NCBI GenBank assembly: GCA_027010005.1
Contig: JALVCM010000243.1
Location: 1 to 11,075 of the forward strand
From: Thiohalobacter sp.
GTDB taxonomy: Bacteria; Pseudomonadota; Gammaproteobacteria; DSM-19610
Reading direction: 5' to 3'
DNA: 11,075 nucleotides
Shown: positions 1-6,250 of the stretch, piece after piece
How positions within the stretch are numbered: the stretch's first letter is position 1
Layout of the letters: every line of letters starts with the position of its first letter
Position numbers and translations under genes: made by a program
Notes under the pieces: generated by a model
Seen by the model: the letters and a program-made list of their open reading frames with translations, nothing else
The model's database searches: none
What the model was told of the DNA's origin: nothing

Positions 1-410
1 ACAACACGTTGCTGGTACCGGTACCCCTGCACCCCCGCCGGCTGCGCGAGCGCGGCTTCAACCAGGCACTGGAAATCGCACGGCCGCTACGGCGTCGTGG
101 TTATATCATCGATCCACACTGCTGCACCCGGACGCTGCACACACCACCTCAATCGTCGCTGCCGGCAAAGGCGCGCCGGCATAACCTGCGTGATGCCTTC
201 AGGGTGCATCACCAGGTAACCGGTAAAAACATTGTATTGATCGACGACGTTTTCACGACAGGCTCCACGCTCAACACACTGGCTGCCTGCCTCAGGGAGG
301 CTGGCGCAGCGCATATTGAAGCCTGGGTCATCGCACGCACCCCGGAACCGGGAAGGCGGCGGGCAGAGGACGTGACAGGATCAGGTCAGTACATCAAAGG
401 CCGTCAGTGA
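1..410 (+). CDS. comF: ComF family phosphoribosyltransferase-like protein, 3' part
   Basis: The 5' end is cut by the window; the frame is open from base 3 and about 135 residues are visible. Near the start is the family sequence VPVPLHPRRLRERGFNQA, found in nearly all ComF proteins. Further on, the PRPP-binding loop VLIDDVFTTGST is followed by a strand and the usual IARTP ending. The N-terminal zinc-ribbon part expected of ComF would lie upstream. ComF proteins are linked to natural transformation, where they act in the cytoplasm on incoming single-stranded DNA; the exact reaction is not settled. After IARTP there are about 20 extra, arginine-rich residues that look unlike a conserved end. 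The stop codon lies 30 nt inside the convergent DUF1501 gene, so the reading frame probably drifted beyond its ancestral end. Family assignment is firm. Membership in a transformation pathway is inferred from the family alone. Confidence 0.93.
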   Translation, partial: NTLLVPVPLHPRRLRERGFNQALEIARPLRRRGYIIDPHCCTRTLHTPPQSSLPAKARRHNLRDAFRVHHQVTGKNIVLIDDVFTTGSTLNTLAACLREAGAAHIEAWVIARTPEPGRRRAEDVTGSGQYIKGRQ

Positions 411-1979
411 GTCCAGGAACGAGGCGCTGGGCGGATTACCAAAACCGGTAAACAGGTTACCGAAGTTGGCGCGATCGCCGTTCAGTGACATGTAGTTGAG
501 AATGACAGTCTCGACCAGCAGGTTAACATTATTTGCAGCTGGACTGGAATTCGTCTCAACCGAGCCGTCAGCCCTGAAATAACCGATCTGTTGCCGAATA
601 GGAGTCGGCGCACCGTTCGGGTTGTAGACCAGGAAGAAGGACGCTGCCGTCGATGAATTGTCACCTGTCCAGACACCCTTGCCACGACCATCGACACTAT
701 TATCCAGTGTGCCGTTACTGGCCAGCGAGCCGTCACTGAAGACATACATCATCAGTGGCACACCCTTGCGTGCAGCATACTCCAGGCAGGCACCCATGCA
801 CCGCCCTGCACGCAGATCCCGAAGCTCACCTGTGCTTCGATCACCGGTATGGTAGTCGTAACCACCCATAGATATAGTGCCCGCACCTGCATATCCATCG
901 ATGACCGTTTTCATCACCGACGCTGTCTTACGGAATTCACCGCTACCATTAAACTCATCCGTCGAAAAGATCCCTGTCGTCCCAACAATATCAGGGTCGA
1001 GTGCCGGGTCGATAACTTTCCCAGCAAAGCGTTCGGCGATATCCGCAGCCTTGAGGTAACCACAGCGCATCAGGTCTTTTATTGCGGAATCCTGCCCTGT
1101 GTTAACCAGAGCCTCCAGCAGGGTATCGACCCGATTGAGCTTGCGATCACTGATACGTACGACTGACTCCATGACCGCAGTGACCTCTTGATCACTGAGA
1201 ATTGCAGTCAGATTACCCGTGTCGATCATACCTGTCACATCACTGGGACGATCTACCTTGGTAGGACGAATTTCAGTATCAATCATAGGCGCAGGTGACA
1301 TGGAGTTGCCCCCTGAATCCGAGTTTCGTGAACCAACGAGTGTTACGATCGAACCGCCCGCACCCGCTTTAGCAATACCATACATCGGGTTGTGTGGATT
1401 ATTTCCAGTATCATTATCGGAGCGGGCCGGAATGACACAACCATTGATATTTGGCCCACGCGTTCCGGCCTTTTCAAGGATACCGCGCAAGAAAGCACTA
1501 TCTGAATGGAAAGCCAGCCCAAGTGTCGTATCGGTAAAATCACCATTGCTGGTTGCAGTCGGCGTCGCCTCCGTTCCGCCCGGAATCATATCACCGGGCA
1601 AACCAAGTTTGCTGTACCCTGCCGTGCTAAGTAGATCAAGTTGGGTTTGACGTCCGACCAGCACATTGGAACCCGCAATGTTTGCACCCCCAGCTAGATC
1701 AAAACAGATAAACGGGATTTTTAGCCCACCGTTTCCACCAAGCGCACAACCTATAGTTTGCGCCAAACCAGGTGAAGCAATATCCGGGTTATCAAGATCC
1801 AGTGACAAGGCTGAGGCTATCCGTGTGTTTGCAAGCAAACTGAAAATCGACGTAGCTACTACGGTACCAGTCCCGGAAATAAAACCCTGGCGAAGAAAAT
1901 CCCTTCGTGTTACTGGTCGTGCATGATCCTGATGATACAGCGGATCGTCGGGTCGCAGATTTTTTGTACGTTTGGCCAT
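381..1979 (-). CDS. Tat-exported DUF1501 family protein
   Basis: Predicted 532 residues, last gene of the minus-strand operon. The start is the ATG at 1979: a GGGGAAG Shine-Dalgarno site (1986-1992) sits 6 nt upstream, and the N-terminus MAKRTKN leads into a twin-arginine signal TRRDFLRQGF (Arg25-Arg26) and a hydrophobic stretch ending near residue 55. An in-frame ATG at 2078 would add 33 residues, overlap the upstream gene by 80 nt and bury the Tat signal, so it is rejected. The family hallmark is the GGYDYH region (residues 372-377), followed by a basic helix, the strand GVPLMMYVFSDGS and an Asn/Asp/Gly-rich loop. This is the arrangement of DUF1501 proteins, which are predicted to have an alkaline-phosphatase/sulfatase-like fold. 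The reaction is unknown. In Planctomycetes DUF1501 genes usually sit beside PSD1-type cytochromes, and here too the two upstream neighbours carry heme motifs. Tat export implies folding or cofactor loading in the cytoplasm. It starts 19 nt after the preceding stop, so co-transcription is likely. Confidence 0.92.
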   Translation of the reverse strand: MAKRTKNLRPDDPLYHQDHARPVTRRDFLRQGFISGTGTVVATSIFSLLANTRIASALSLDLDNPDIASPGLAQTIGCALGGNGGLKIPFICFDLAGGANIAGSNVLVGRQTQLDLLSTAGYSKLGLPGDMIPGGTEATPTATSNGDFTDTTLGLAFHSDSAFLRGILEKAGTRGPNINGCVIPARSDNDTGNNPHNPMYGIAKAGAGGSIVTLVGSRNSDSGGNSMSPAPMIDTEIRPTKVDRPSDVTGMIDTGNLTAILSDQEVTAVMESVVRISDRKLNRVDTLLEALVNTGQDSAIKDLMRCGYLKAADIAERFAGKVIDPALDPDIVGTTGIFSTDEFNGSGEFRKTASVMKTVIDGYAGAGTISMGGYDYHTGDRSTGELRDLRAGRCMGACLEYAARKGVPLMMYVFSDGSLASNGTLDNSVDGRGKGVWTGDNSSTAASFFLVYNPNGAPTPIRQQIGYFRADGSVETNSSPAANNVNLLVETVILNYMSLNGDRANFGNLFTGFGNPPSASFLDSLTAFDVLT

Positions 1980-1985
1980 TTTCGT

Positions 1986-1992
1986 CTTCCCC
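1986..1992 (-). promoter_or_regulatory. Shine-Dalgarno site that fixes the DUF1501 start
   Basis: On the minus strand this reads GGGGAAG and ends 6 nt before the ATG at 1979. It lies within the short gap after the upstream stop codon (1999-2001). It decides for the 532-residue product over a 565-residue reading that begins inside the neighbouring gene. Confidence 0.8.
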
Positions 1993-1998
1993 GTTGCT

Positions 1999-4557
1999 TT
2001 ATTGAACCAGTACCGCAGCACTACCCAGCGTCGCGCCACACATTGCCTTGACGATGGTTTTCGTACGGATATCATCACAGCCTGTCGGACAGGTTGTTGT
2101 TAACTTGTCAAACAAGCTGTTGGTATTGACCTGCGCACTGACAAGATCGTAGCCGATCATTTCAACCTTGAACTCCTCGCGTGTTGTCGCATCAGACAGA
2201 TCACTGCTGCCCCCTTCCGCGAGACCGACCATATTGTCATACAGTGCATTCACTACCTGGTTTTTCTCTGCCGAATCACCCACACCAAACGCTGTACTGA
2301 CATCCGAGTCGAAACCAAAAGCACCAAAGAAAGTATTACGTAACCCTGTATCTTCCACCATCAGACTGCAATACTGGATAGATAACTGGGCAATTGCCAT
2401 CTGGTGCGCAGACAGGAACCCGTCCATGTTCTCTACGGCCGGCAACTGCTGCCGCAAGATCTGGAAATCCGCTTGTACAAGCGTGGGGTCCACGCCAGTC
2501 AACGCAGCCATACTCGCATTAACCTCGTCAAAGGTACGCACACCGATATCGGATACTACCGGTGGTGGCGGTAAATCAGGCGGTGTCAGGGGTGAGTTCT
2601 CGGTAAACACATTCGTCTGTGAACCCAGCTGTTCAAAGGTCAGGAAGAACTCGTCTGTGGCCGCACCGTTCTCCAGCGCGATAATGGTACCGCGGTCGGA
2701 CAACACCTGTCCGGTAGCCGGATCATAAGCACTGCCACCAATCACGGTATCCAGGTTGGTCCAGGCCTGGCCGACGGTTGCTTCACGGCCATTGATACCG
2801 ATACGCATACCCTTCAGCGGGATACTGGAAGGTGTTACAGCAGGGTCCAGGTTGATAAAGAACGGTTTGCTGAACAGGTAGCTGTAGGTATCATACTGGC
2901 TGACCTCAAACACGATATAGCTGTCAGGCAATGCAATCACGTCCCCGATGGCAAACAGCAGGAAGAATTTTTCACCGACACCCACATCGAAGTTCTGCAC
3001 GATCTGTTCCTGTGTGAGTGCCCGGTTATGTATGGCCAGCATACGAACCTGTCCTGCCCACTGGCGATCACCCGACACTTCGTTACCGAGTACCAGTGCA
3101 AAGGTATCGTCCCACTCCGTCAGGTTGCCCGGGGCAACGGGATCGACATCATCGGTAAACACGCCATTCACATAAATCCGTCGGCCGTTGATCGGGTCGA
3201 ACGTCACCACAACATGTTGCAGGGTGGCCTGCAGGTCTTCATCGGCATCGGCCGTTGACAGCGCCGGCTCGCCATTACCGTCCGTCGTGCTCGAACGCTG
3301 CAGGAAATCATAGTTGTATTGTGTCTGGCCCAGGGTAAAGTTCCTTGCGGCTGTACCGGCCGAGTAACTGACAATACGTGCAGGACCTTCCTGCACCACA
3401 TTGGCCGGGGCCACCCATGCCTCGATGGAATACTCGCCGGTCGCCTTGATCAGGTCGCTCAGCTTCTTGCTGGCAGTCGTCGAACCCTGGGCACGACCAC
3501 TGATAATCTCGATACCCCAGCCACCGACCCAGTTAACATTTCCACTGAGTGTCAGGTGCAAGGCCGGCTCGACGCCACTGGAGTCGATGGCGATATTGCC
3601 CGACCCCGATTTGAACTCGTAGAGCGCAATGACATCCGACTCGTAACGGCTGCCGCCACTTGCCACCACACCGTCCGCCACCGTCAGCGCCTTGCTGATA
3701 ACCAGCGCAGGATCAATGACTGTGGGTGTCACTGTATTGGCAAATGCTGTAACAGCTGCCTCCATGGCATCGGCATCATTGGCACAACTGGCTGTCCAGC
3801 AGTTATGCGCCTCATCGCGCAGGCGCACGACCAGGCGCGAATTGGCCGGTGTGTTGAGGTCCATCTTGGACTTGGCCGCCTCATAGGCATCGTCCACAAC
3901 CGGACTGGCAAAGAAAGGTGACTGTGCTGTTGCTGATGAGTCGACATGACAGCCCGCGCAGTTTGCTGTCAGCAAGGGCCACACGGTGTTGGCAAAGTCT
4001 GATGATGTTGCGGGGAAGTTTTTCGTCGCACCCGGGTCCTTGATGACCGGGGCTGTCAGCTGGATCTCACGCTGCCCGCCTGAAACACCGCTGGCCCAGG
4101 CCTCAATATAGTTCTGGATAATCGTTGCACAGGCCGCATCACTGGTCAGCCAGCAGTTATGCCCACCAGCCACCTTGGTCACCAGACGTGAATTGGCCGG
4201 GACATCCAGGTCCACCAGCGGGGTCGCCTGGGCATAGGCCAGGTTGACATCATCTTCCTGCACAAAGGTCGGTGACTGAATGCCCGGTACATGACAGGCA
4301 CCACAACGGTTTGACGCACGCAACGGTTCCCACACATTGGTCTGGAACTCGCGGATGTCCGTGGTCTGGGCAACCGGGCCGGTATAGCTCGATGCCCCCA
4401 CGGAACCGCCATTGTTTGTCTGCGGGTTTGAACTTGTTCCGGCGCCACCACCACAGGCAGATAACATTGCCACCGACACCAGCACCGCGAGCTGGCGTAA
4501 TAACCTGGCCAGACCGGTGATGCCACCCCTTCGCACACTTTTCGGATACGTGCTCAT
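1999..4557 (-). CDS. Diheme c-type cytochrome lipoprotein with LamG-like domain
   Basis: Predicted 852 residues. A lipobox LSAC puts the lipidated cysteine at residue 35, followed by a Gly/Ser/Asn-rich tether to about residue 65. Two similar cytochrome domains follow: heme motif C85-G-A-C88-H89 with a downstream HNCW (133-136), then C200-A-G-C203-H204 with HNCW at 251-254. Both contain PANSRLV before HNCW, whose His is a plausible second heme ligand. Residues about 305-520 look like a LamG/concanavalin-like jellyroll (ALYEFKSGSG, YSIEAWV, LQHVVVTFD, RIYVNGV, WAGQVRMLAIHNRAL), often a ligand-binding fold. A mixed region and a proline-rich linker (654-667) lead to a helical C-terminal domain (about 670-852) with Cys730, 823, 827 and 840. 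The ATG at 4557 is preferred to the one at 4563 because of Shine-Dalgarno spacing. It is expected to be lipid-anchored in the envelope and to need Ccm-type heme attachment. Electron transfer is a sound inference; the LamG ligand and partner are unknown. Confidence 0.9.
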   Translation of the reverse strand: MSTYPKSVRRGGITGLARLLRQLAVLVSVAMLSACGGGAGTSSNPQTNNGGSVGASSYTGPVAQTTDIREFQTNVWEPLRASNRCGACHVPGIQSPTFVQEDDVNLAYAQATPLVDLDVPANSRLVTKVAGGHNCWLTSDAACATIIQNYIEAWASGVSGGQREIQLTAPVIKDPGATKNFPATSSDFANTVWPLLTANCAGCHVDSSATAQSPFFASPVVDDAYEAAKSKMDLNTPANSRLVVRLRDEAHNCWTASCANDADAMEAAVTAFANTVTPTVIDPALVISKALTVADGVVASGGSRYESDVIALYEFKSGSGNIAIDSSGVEPALHLTLSGNVNWVGGWGIEIISGRAQGSTTASKKLSDLIKATGEYSIEAWVAPANVVQEGPARIVSYSAGTAARNFTLGQTQYNYDFLQRSSTTDGNGEPALSTADADEDLQATLQHVVVTFDPINGRRIYVNGVFTDDVDPVAPGNLTEWDDTFALVLGNEVSGDRQWAGQVRMLAIHNRALTQEQIVQNFDVGVGEKFFLLFAIGDVIALPDSYIVFEVSQYDTYSYLFSKPFFINLDPAVTPSSIPLKGMRIGINGREATVGQAWTNLDTVIGGSAYDPATGQVLSDRGTIIALENGAATDEFFLTFEQLGSQTNVFTENSPLTPPDLPPPPVVSDIGVRTFDEVNASMAALTGVDPTLVQADFQILRQQLPAVENMDGFLSAHQMAIAQLSIQYCSLMVEDTGLRNTFFGAFGFDSDVSTAFGVGDSAEKNQVVNALYDNMVGLAEGGSSDLSDATTREEFKVEMIGYDLVSAQVNTNSLFDKLTTTCPTGCDDIRTKTIVKAMCGATLGSAAVLVQ
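3742..4347 (-). repeat. Tandem duplicated cytochrome domain within the LamG protein
   Basis: Two units of about 84 residues (codons at 4096-4347 and 3742-3996) share the order F-x-x-x-VW-x-x-L, CxxCH, a phenylalanine-containing loop, a D-x-x-x-PANSRLV stretch, HNCW and a further Cys, ending in a helix. The heme motifs are 115 residues apart. The match is at protein level and suggests an old internal duplication, not a recent DNA repeat. Confidence 0.8.
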
Positions 4558-4563
4558 AATCAT

Positions 4564-4569
4564 CCCCTC
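4564..4569 (-). promoter_or_regulatory. Shine-Dalgarno site of the LamG cytochrome gene
   Basis: On the minus strand this reads GAGGGG. It abuts the first ATG (4563) with no spacer but is 6 nt from the second ATG (4557). Normal ribosome spacing therefore favours the second, giving the N-terminus MSTYPKS. The difference is only two residues. Confidence 0.7.
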
Positions 4570-4581
4570 ACCTGTGGCCGC

Positions 4582-5808
4582 CTAGTTGCCCGCGCACTGG
4601 GCAGCAGCTTCGGCGAATACCTGTTTCATGTTGTAGTTGGTCTGGTTGGTCAACACGTCCCGCAAGGCGACCATCTCCGCCTGGCCCGGCTCGTTCAGAC
4701 ACACCGTGCGATAGGCCTTTCTGACCTGGCAACCGGCAAAGGCCGTACTGTTGGCAAGCTCCTGGCCCAGTGATGCCGCGCCATTTCCACTACCCGGCAG
4801 GCTGGCACTCCAGCCCAGCACGGCATTCGGTCCACTGCGCCAGTAGTTGTCCCAGCGATCATCCGGGGTGATGTATCCGTACTCGAAATTGCTGGCATTG
4901 ATGAGGTACTTGGGCTGAACCTGGCCAGGGGTGTAAACCATCCGGCCCTGGGCTTCGTCATAATTGTGGTAGGCAAATGCCTGGGTCATCGGGTCCATGC
5001 CGGCGTGACAACCGACACAGGCATTGAGAAACAGACGGCTGTCACCACCCGGACTGCGACTGACATCCTGGCGCACCCGGTCTGCCGGGCGGGTCGTATC
5101 CTTTACCTGCTCCAGGTCATTACACAGGTGGTTCAGCATGGTAAAGCGGAACATCGCGCGATTGGTACCATCAATAAAGAAGGCCTTTGCGGCAGCACGG
5201 GTTGTCAGAATGCCCGCAACACCAGCAGCCGGGATACTGTTCTGTACCGACTGCGACACCGGGAACAGGTTGGATGGATCGCTCAGATCGACACTCAGGT
5301 CTTCGAGGTTCTGGTAATGCGTATTATTCGACGGTGAATAGGCGGCAACACCGGCTATGCTGCTGTCACCGATATAGACCGTATCAGCAGATAACAGTGT
5401 ATTGAAGGGCACCTCGTCCCTGACCATGCCGATCACGGTGGCCGTGTAGTCGTTCAGCGGGTCGAAGACCGACTGCGCCTCGTTGGTCCATGGCGTGGCG
5501 AAATTCTTCAGCGTGGTATTGTAAAAGTTGAAAGCACGCGGGTTCACCGCTGGGTCGATGGCGATCAATGCTGCCCCGACCTTGCCGCCCGCACCGGTGA
5601 TCTCATTTTCCATTGCGGTCAGAACGGCAGGCGTGGGAGGTACACCGGTTAAACGGTCATGAATGCGCTTCGCCTGCAGACGTTCGGGATCACCTGCCAG
5701 CGCCGACGAGGCCACACATGCTGTCAGGGTGAAGATACCCAGGATATTGCGAACCCCTGCAACCCCGTTTCCCCAAGCCGTATTCTGTTGTTTGCACGTC
5801 GAAAACAT
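4582..5808 (-). CDS. Secreted monoheme protein, DUF1592/DUF1588/DUF1585-like
   Basis: Predicted 408 residues, first gene of the minus operon. The ATG at 5808 has a GAAGGGG site (5816-5822) 7 nt upstream. A Sec signal peptide covers residues about 20-39, with likely cleavage after SSALA. The mature protein opens with IHDRLTGVPPTPAVLTAM (49-66), close to the RLTGxPPT signature of PSD-type planctomycete cytochromes. Residues 194-232 (AAGVAGILTTRA...) and the single heme motif C264-V-G-C267-H268 followed by MDPM resemble DUF1588. The C-terminal part (about 350-405, ending in YNMKQVFAEAAAQC) resembles DUF1585, with paired cysteines at 360, 370 and 405. Met271 or another residue could be the second heme ligand. 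No transmembrane anchor is seen besides the signal, so the protein is probably periplasmic or surface-associated. Substrate and reaction are unknown. It lies 24 nt before the LamG cytochrome gene, which suggests a joint complex. Domain naming is from remembered motifs and moderately sure; export and heme binding are more secure. Confidence 0.82.
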   Translation of the reverse strand: MFSTCKQQNTAWGNGVAGVRNILGIFTLTACVASSALAGDPERLQAKRIHDRLTGVPPTPAVLTAMENEITGAGGKVGAALIAIDPAVNPRAFNFYNTTLKNFATPWTNEAQSVFDPLNDYTATVIGMVRDEVPFNTLLSADTVYIGDSSIAGVAAYSPSNNTHYQNLEDLSVDLSDPSNLFPVSQSVQNSIPAAGVAGILTTRAAAKAFFIDGTNRAMFRFTMLNHLCNDLEQVKDTTRPADRVRQDVSRSPGGDSRLFLNACVGCHAGMDPMTQAFAYHNYDEAQGRMVYTPGQVQPKYLINASNFEYGYITPDDRWDNYWRSGPNAVLGWSASLPGSGNGAASLGQELANSTAFAGCQVRKAYRTVCLNEPGQAEMVALRDVLTNQTNYNMKQVFAEAAAQCAGN

Positions 5809-5882
5809 TGAGACGCCCCTTCAGTTTGGTTTTATCAGTCCTGCTTCAAGCAATTACCGAACCAGCCCGGTTCCACGCCCTT

Positions 5883-5902
5883 GTGACCGCAATATAGATC
5901 AC
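5883..5902 (-). promoter_or_regulatory. Putative promoter core of the minus-strand operon
   Basis: Read on the minus strand this is GTGATCTATATTGC followed by GGTCAC. TATATT (5891-5896) matches the sigma-70 -10 consensus at five of six positions, and flanking GTGA...TCAC forms a short dyad. A convincing -35 is not seen at 16-18 nt; TTCACA (5918-5923) is the best hexamer but lies 21 nt away, so an activator may be needed. Transcription from here would leave a leader of roughly 75 nt. The near-identical element at 6032-6053 supports a real function. Confidence 0.4.
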
Positions 5903-5905
5903 CGT

Positions 5906-5924
5906 TTTCACAACAACTGTGAAA
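5906..5924. promoter_or_regulatory. Candidate operator, inverted repeat TTTCACA-N5-TGTGAAA
   Basis: A perfect 7-bp inverted repeat with the 5-nt spacer ACAAC lies just upstream of the putative minus-operon promoter core. Size and symmetry suit a dimeric helix-turn-helix regulator. It differs from the Crp site, whose half sites are in the opposite order with a 6-nt spacer. The regulator is unknown. Confidence 0.4.
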
Positions 5925-6031
5925 CAGTTCTCAGTTAACGGCAAAACCCCGTTGCCATTTAACCGATTGATCAGAAATTAAAATTATTTTCCCGGGAGTG
6001 TGATGGAGGTCGCGGTTTGTGGCCGGGGGGA

Positions 6032-6053
6032 GTGACTATATTGCACACATCAC
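6032..6053 (+). promoter_or_regulatory. Putative promoter core of the plus-strand operon
   Basis: The plus strand reads GTGACTATATTGC and then ACACATCAC. TATATT (6037-6042) is a five-of-six match to the -10 consensus. No strong -35 is present; TTTGTG (6016-6021) is the nearest candidate, at 15 nt. The element repeats the one facing the other operon, with one base missing, and again has GTGA...TCAC ends. Starting here would give a leader of about 200 nt that contains the repeats further downstream. Confidence 0.4.
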
Positions 6054-6127
6054 TGTGCCTGGCTGACTGTCGCAACTTGAAGACGCTGTCGGCATGACAC
6101 GACAGAATGTGCCTGCTACCGCATTGA

Positions 6128-6145
6128 AACAGGTACCGAACAGGT
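6128..6145 (+). promoter_or_regulatory. Direct repeat AACAGGT with 11-nt period
   Basis: AACAGGT occurs at 6128-6134 and again at 6139-6145, start to start 11 nt. Tandem half-sites spaced by about one helical turn are typical of OmpR/PhoB-type response regulators. Two short copies could also arise by chance. It lies 106 nt upstream of the HzsA-like start codon. Confidence 0.3.
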
Positions 6146-6217
6146 TGTATCGGGCGGGAAACCCGACAAAAAAACCACGGCCTGATATTTGCATTAAATA
6201 CGGGCTCAGAGAACGAA

Positions 6218-6229
6218 TAATTTAAATTA
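6218..6229. repeat. 12-bp perfect palindrome TAATTTAAATTA
   Basis: An AT-only palindrome sits 11 nt before the GGAG Shine-Dalgarno site of the HzsA-like gene. It may serve as a binding site or as an unstructured, ribosome-accessible leader segment. No matching copy was noticed elsewhere in the gap. Confidence 0.35.
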
Positions 6230-6250
6230 CCGAAATTCCGGGAGAAAGGC

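Larger units (their letters stand above)
5809..6250. other. Divergent intergenic control region, 442 nt, no credible gene
   Basis: This gap separates the two divergent operons. It holds an outward-facing pair of near-identical TATATT-containing elements (5883-5902 and 6032-6053), a 7-bp inverted repeat with 5-nt spacer (5906-5924), an 11-nt-period direct repeat AACAGGT (6128-6145), hairpin-forming arms at 6086-6105 and 6150-6166, and a 12-bp palindrome (6218-6229). Only a 113-codon minus-strand frame crosses it; that frame overlaps the start of the HzsA-like gene and has no family features, so it is not called. Confidence 0.8.

Noticed and set aside
341..352. CCCGGAACCGGG palindrome near the comF end as a terminator
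   Set aside because: The stem is only four or five pairs with a tiny loop, lies within coding sequence, and has no T-run on either side.
1980..2078. An upstream ATG for the DUF1501 gene, giving 565 residues
   Set aside because: It would overlap the preceding gene by 80 nt and place 33 non-signal residues before the Tat motif; the internal ATG at 1979 has an ideal Shine-Dalgarno.
3319..3921. A 200-codon plus-strand frame inside the LamG cytochrome gene
   Set aside because: The opposite strand encodes conserved heme and LamG segments; the plus-strand product is Cys/His-rich only by chance and lacks a start context.
5967..5980. A possible Fnr site beginning TTGAT
   Set aside because: Only the first half matches; the second half agrees at two of five positions, so it does not stand as an Fnr box.
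6150..6177. TCGGG/CCCGA hairpin beside an A-run as a terminator
   Set aside because: On the plus strand the stem is followed by A residues, and on the minus strand the T-run precedes the stem, so neither orientation forms an intrinsic terminator.
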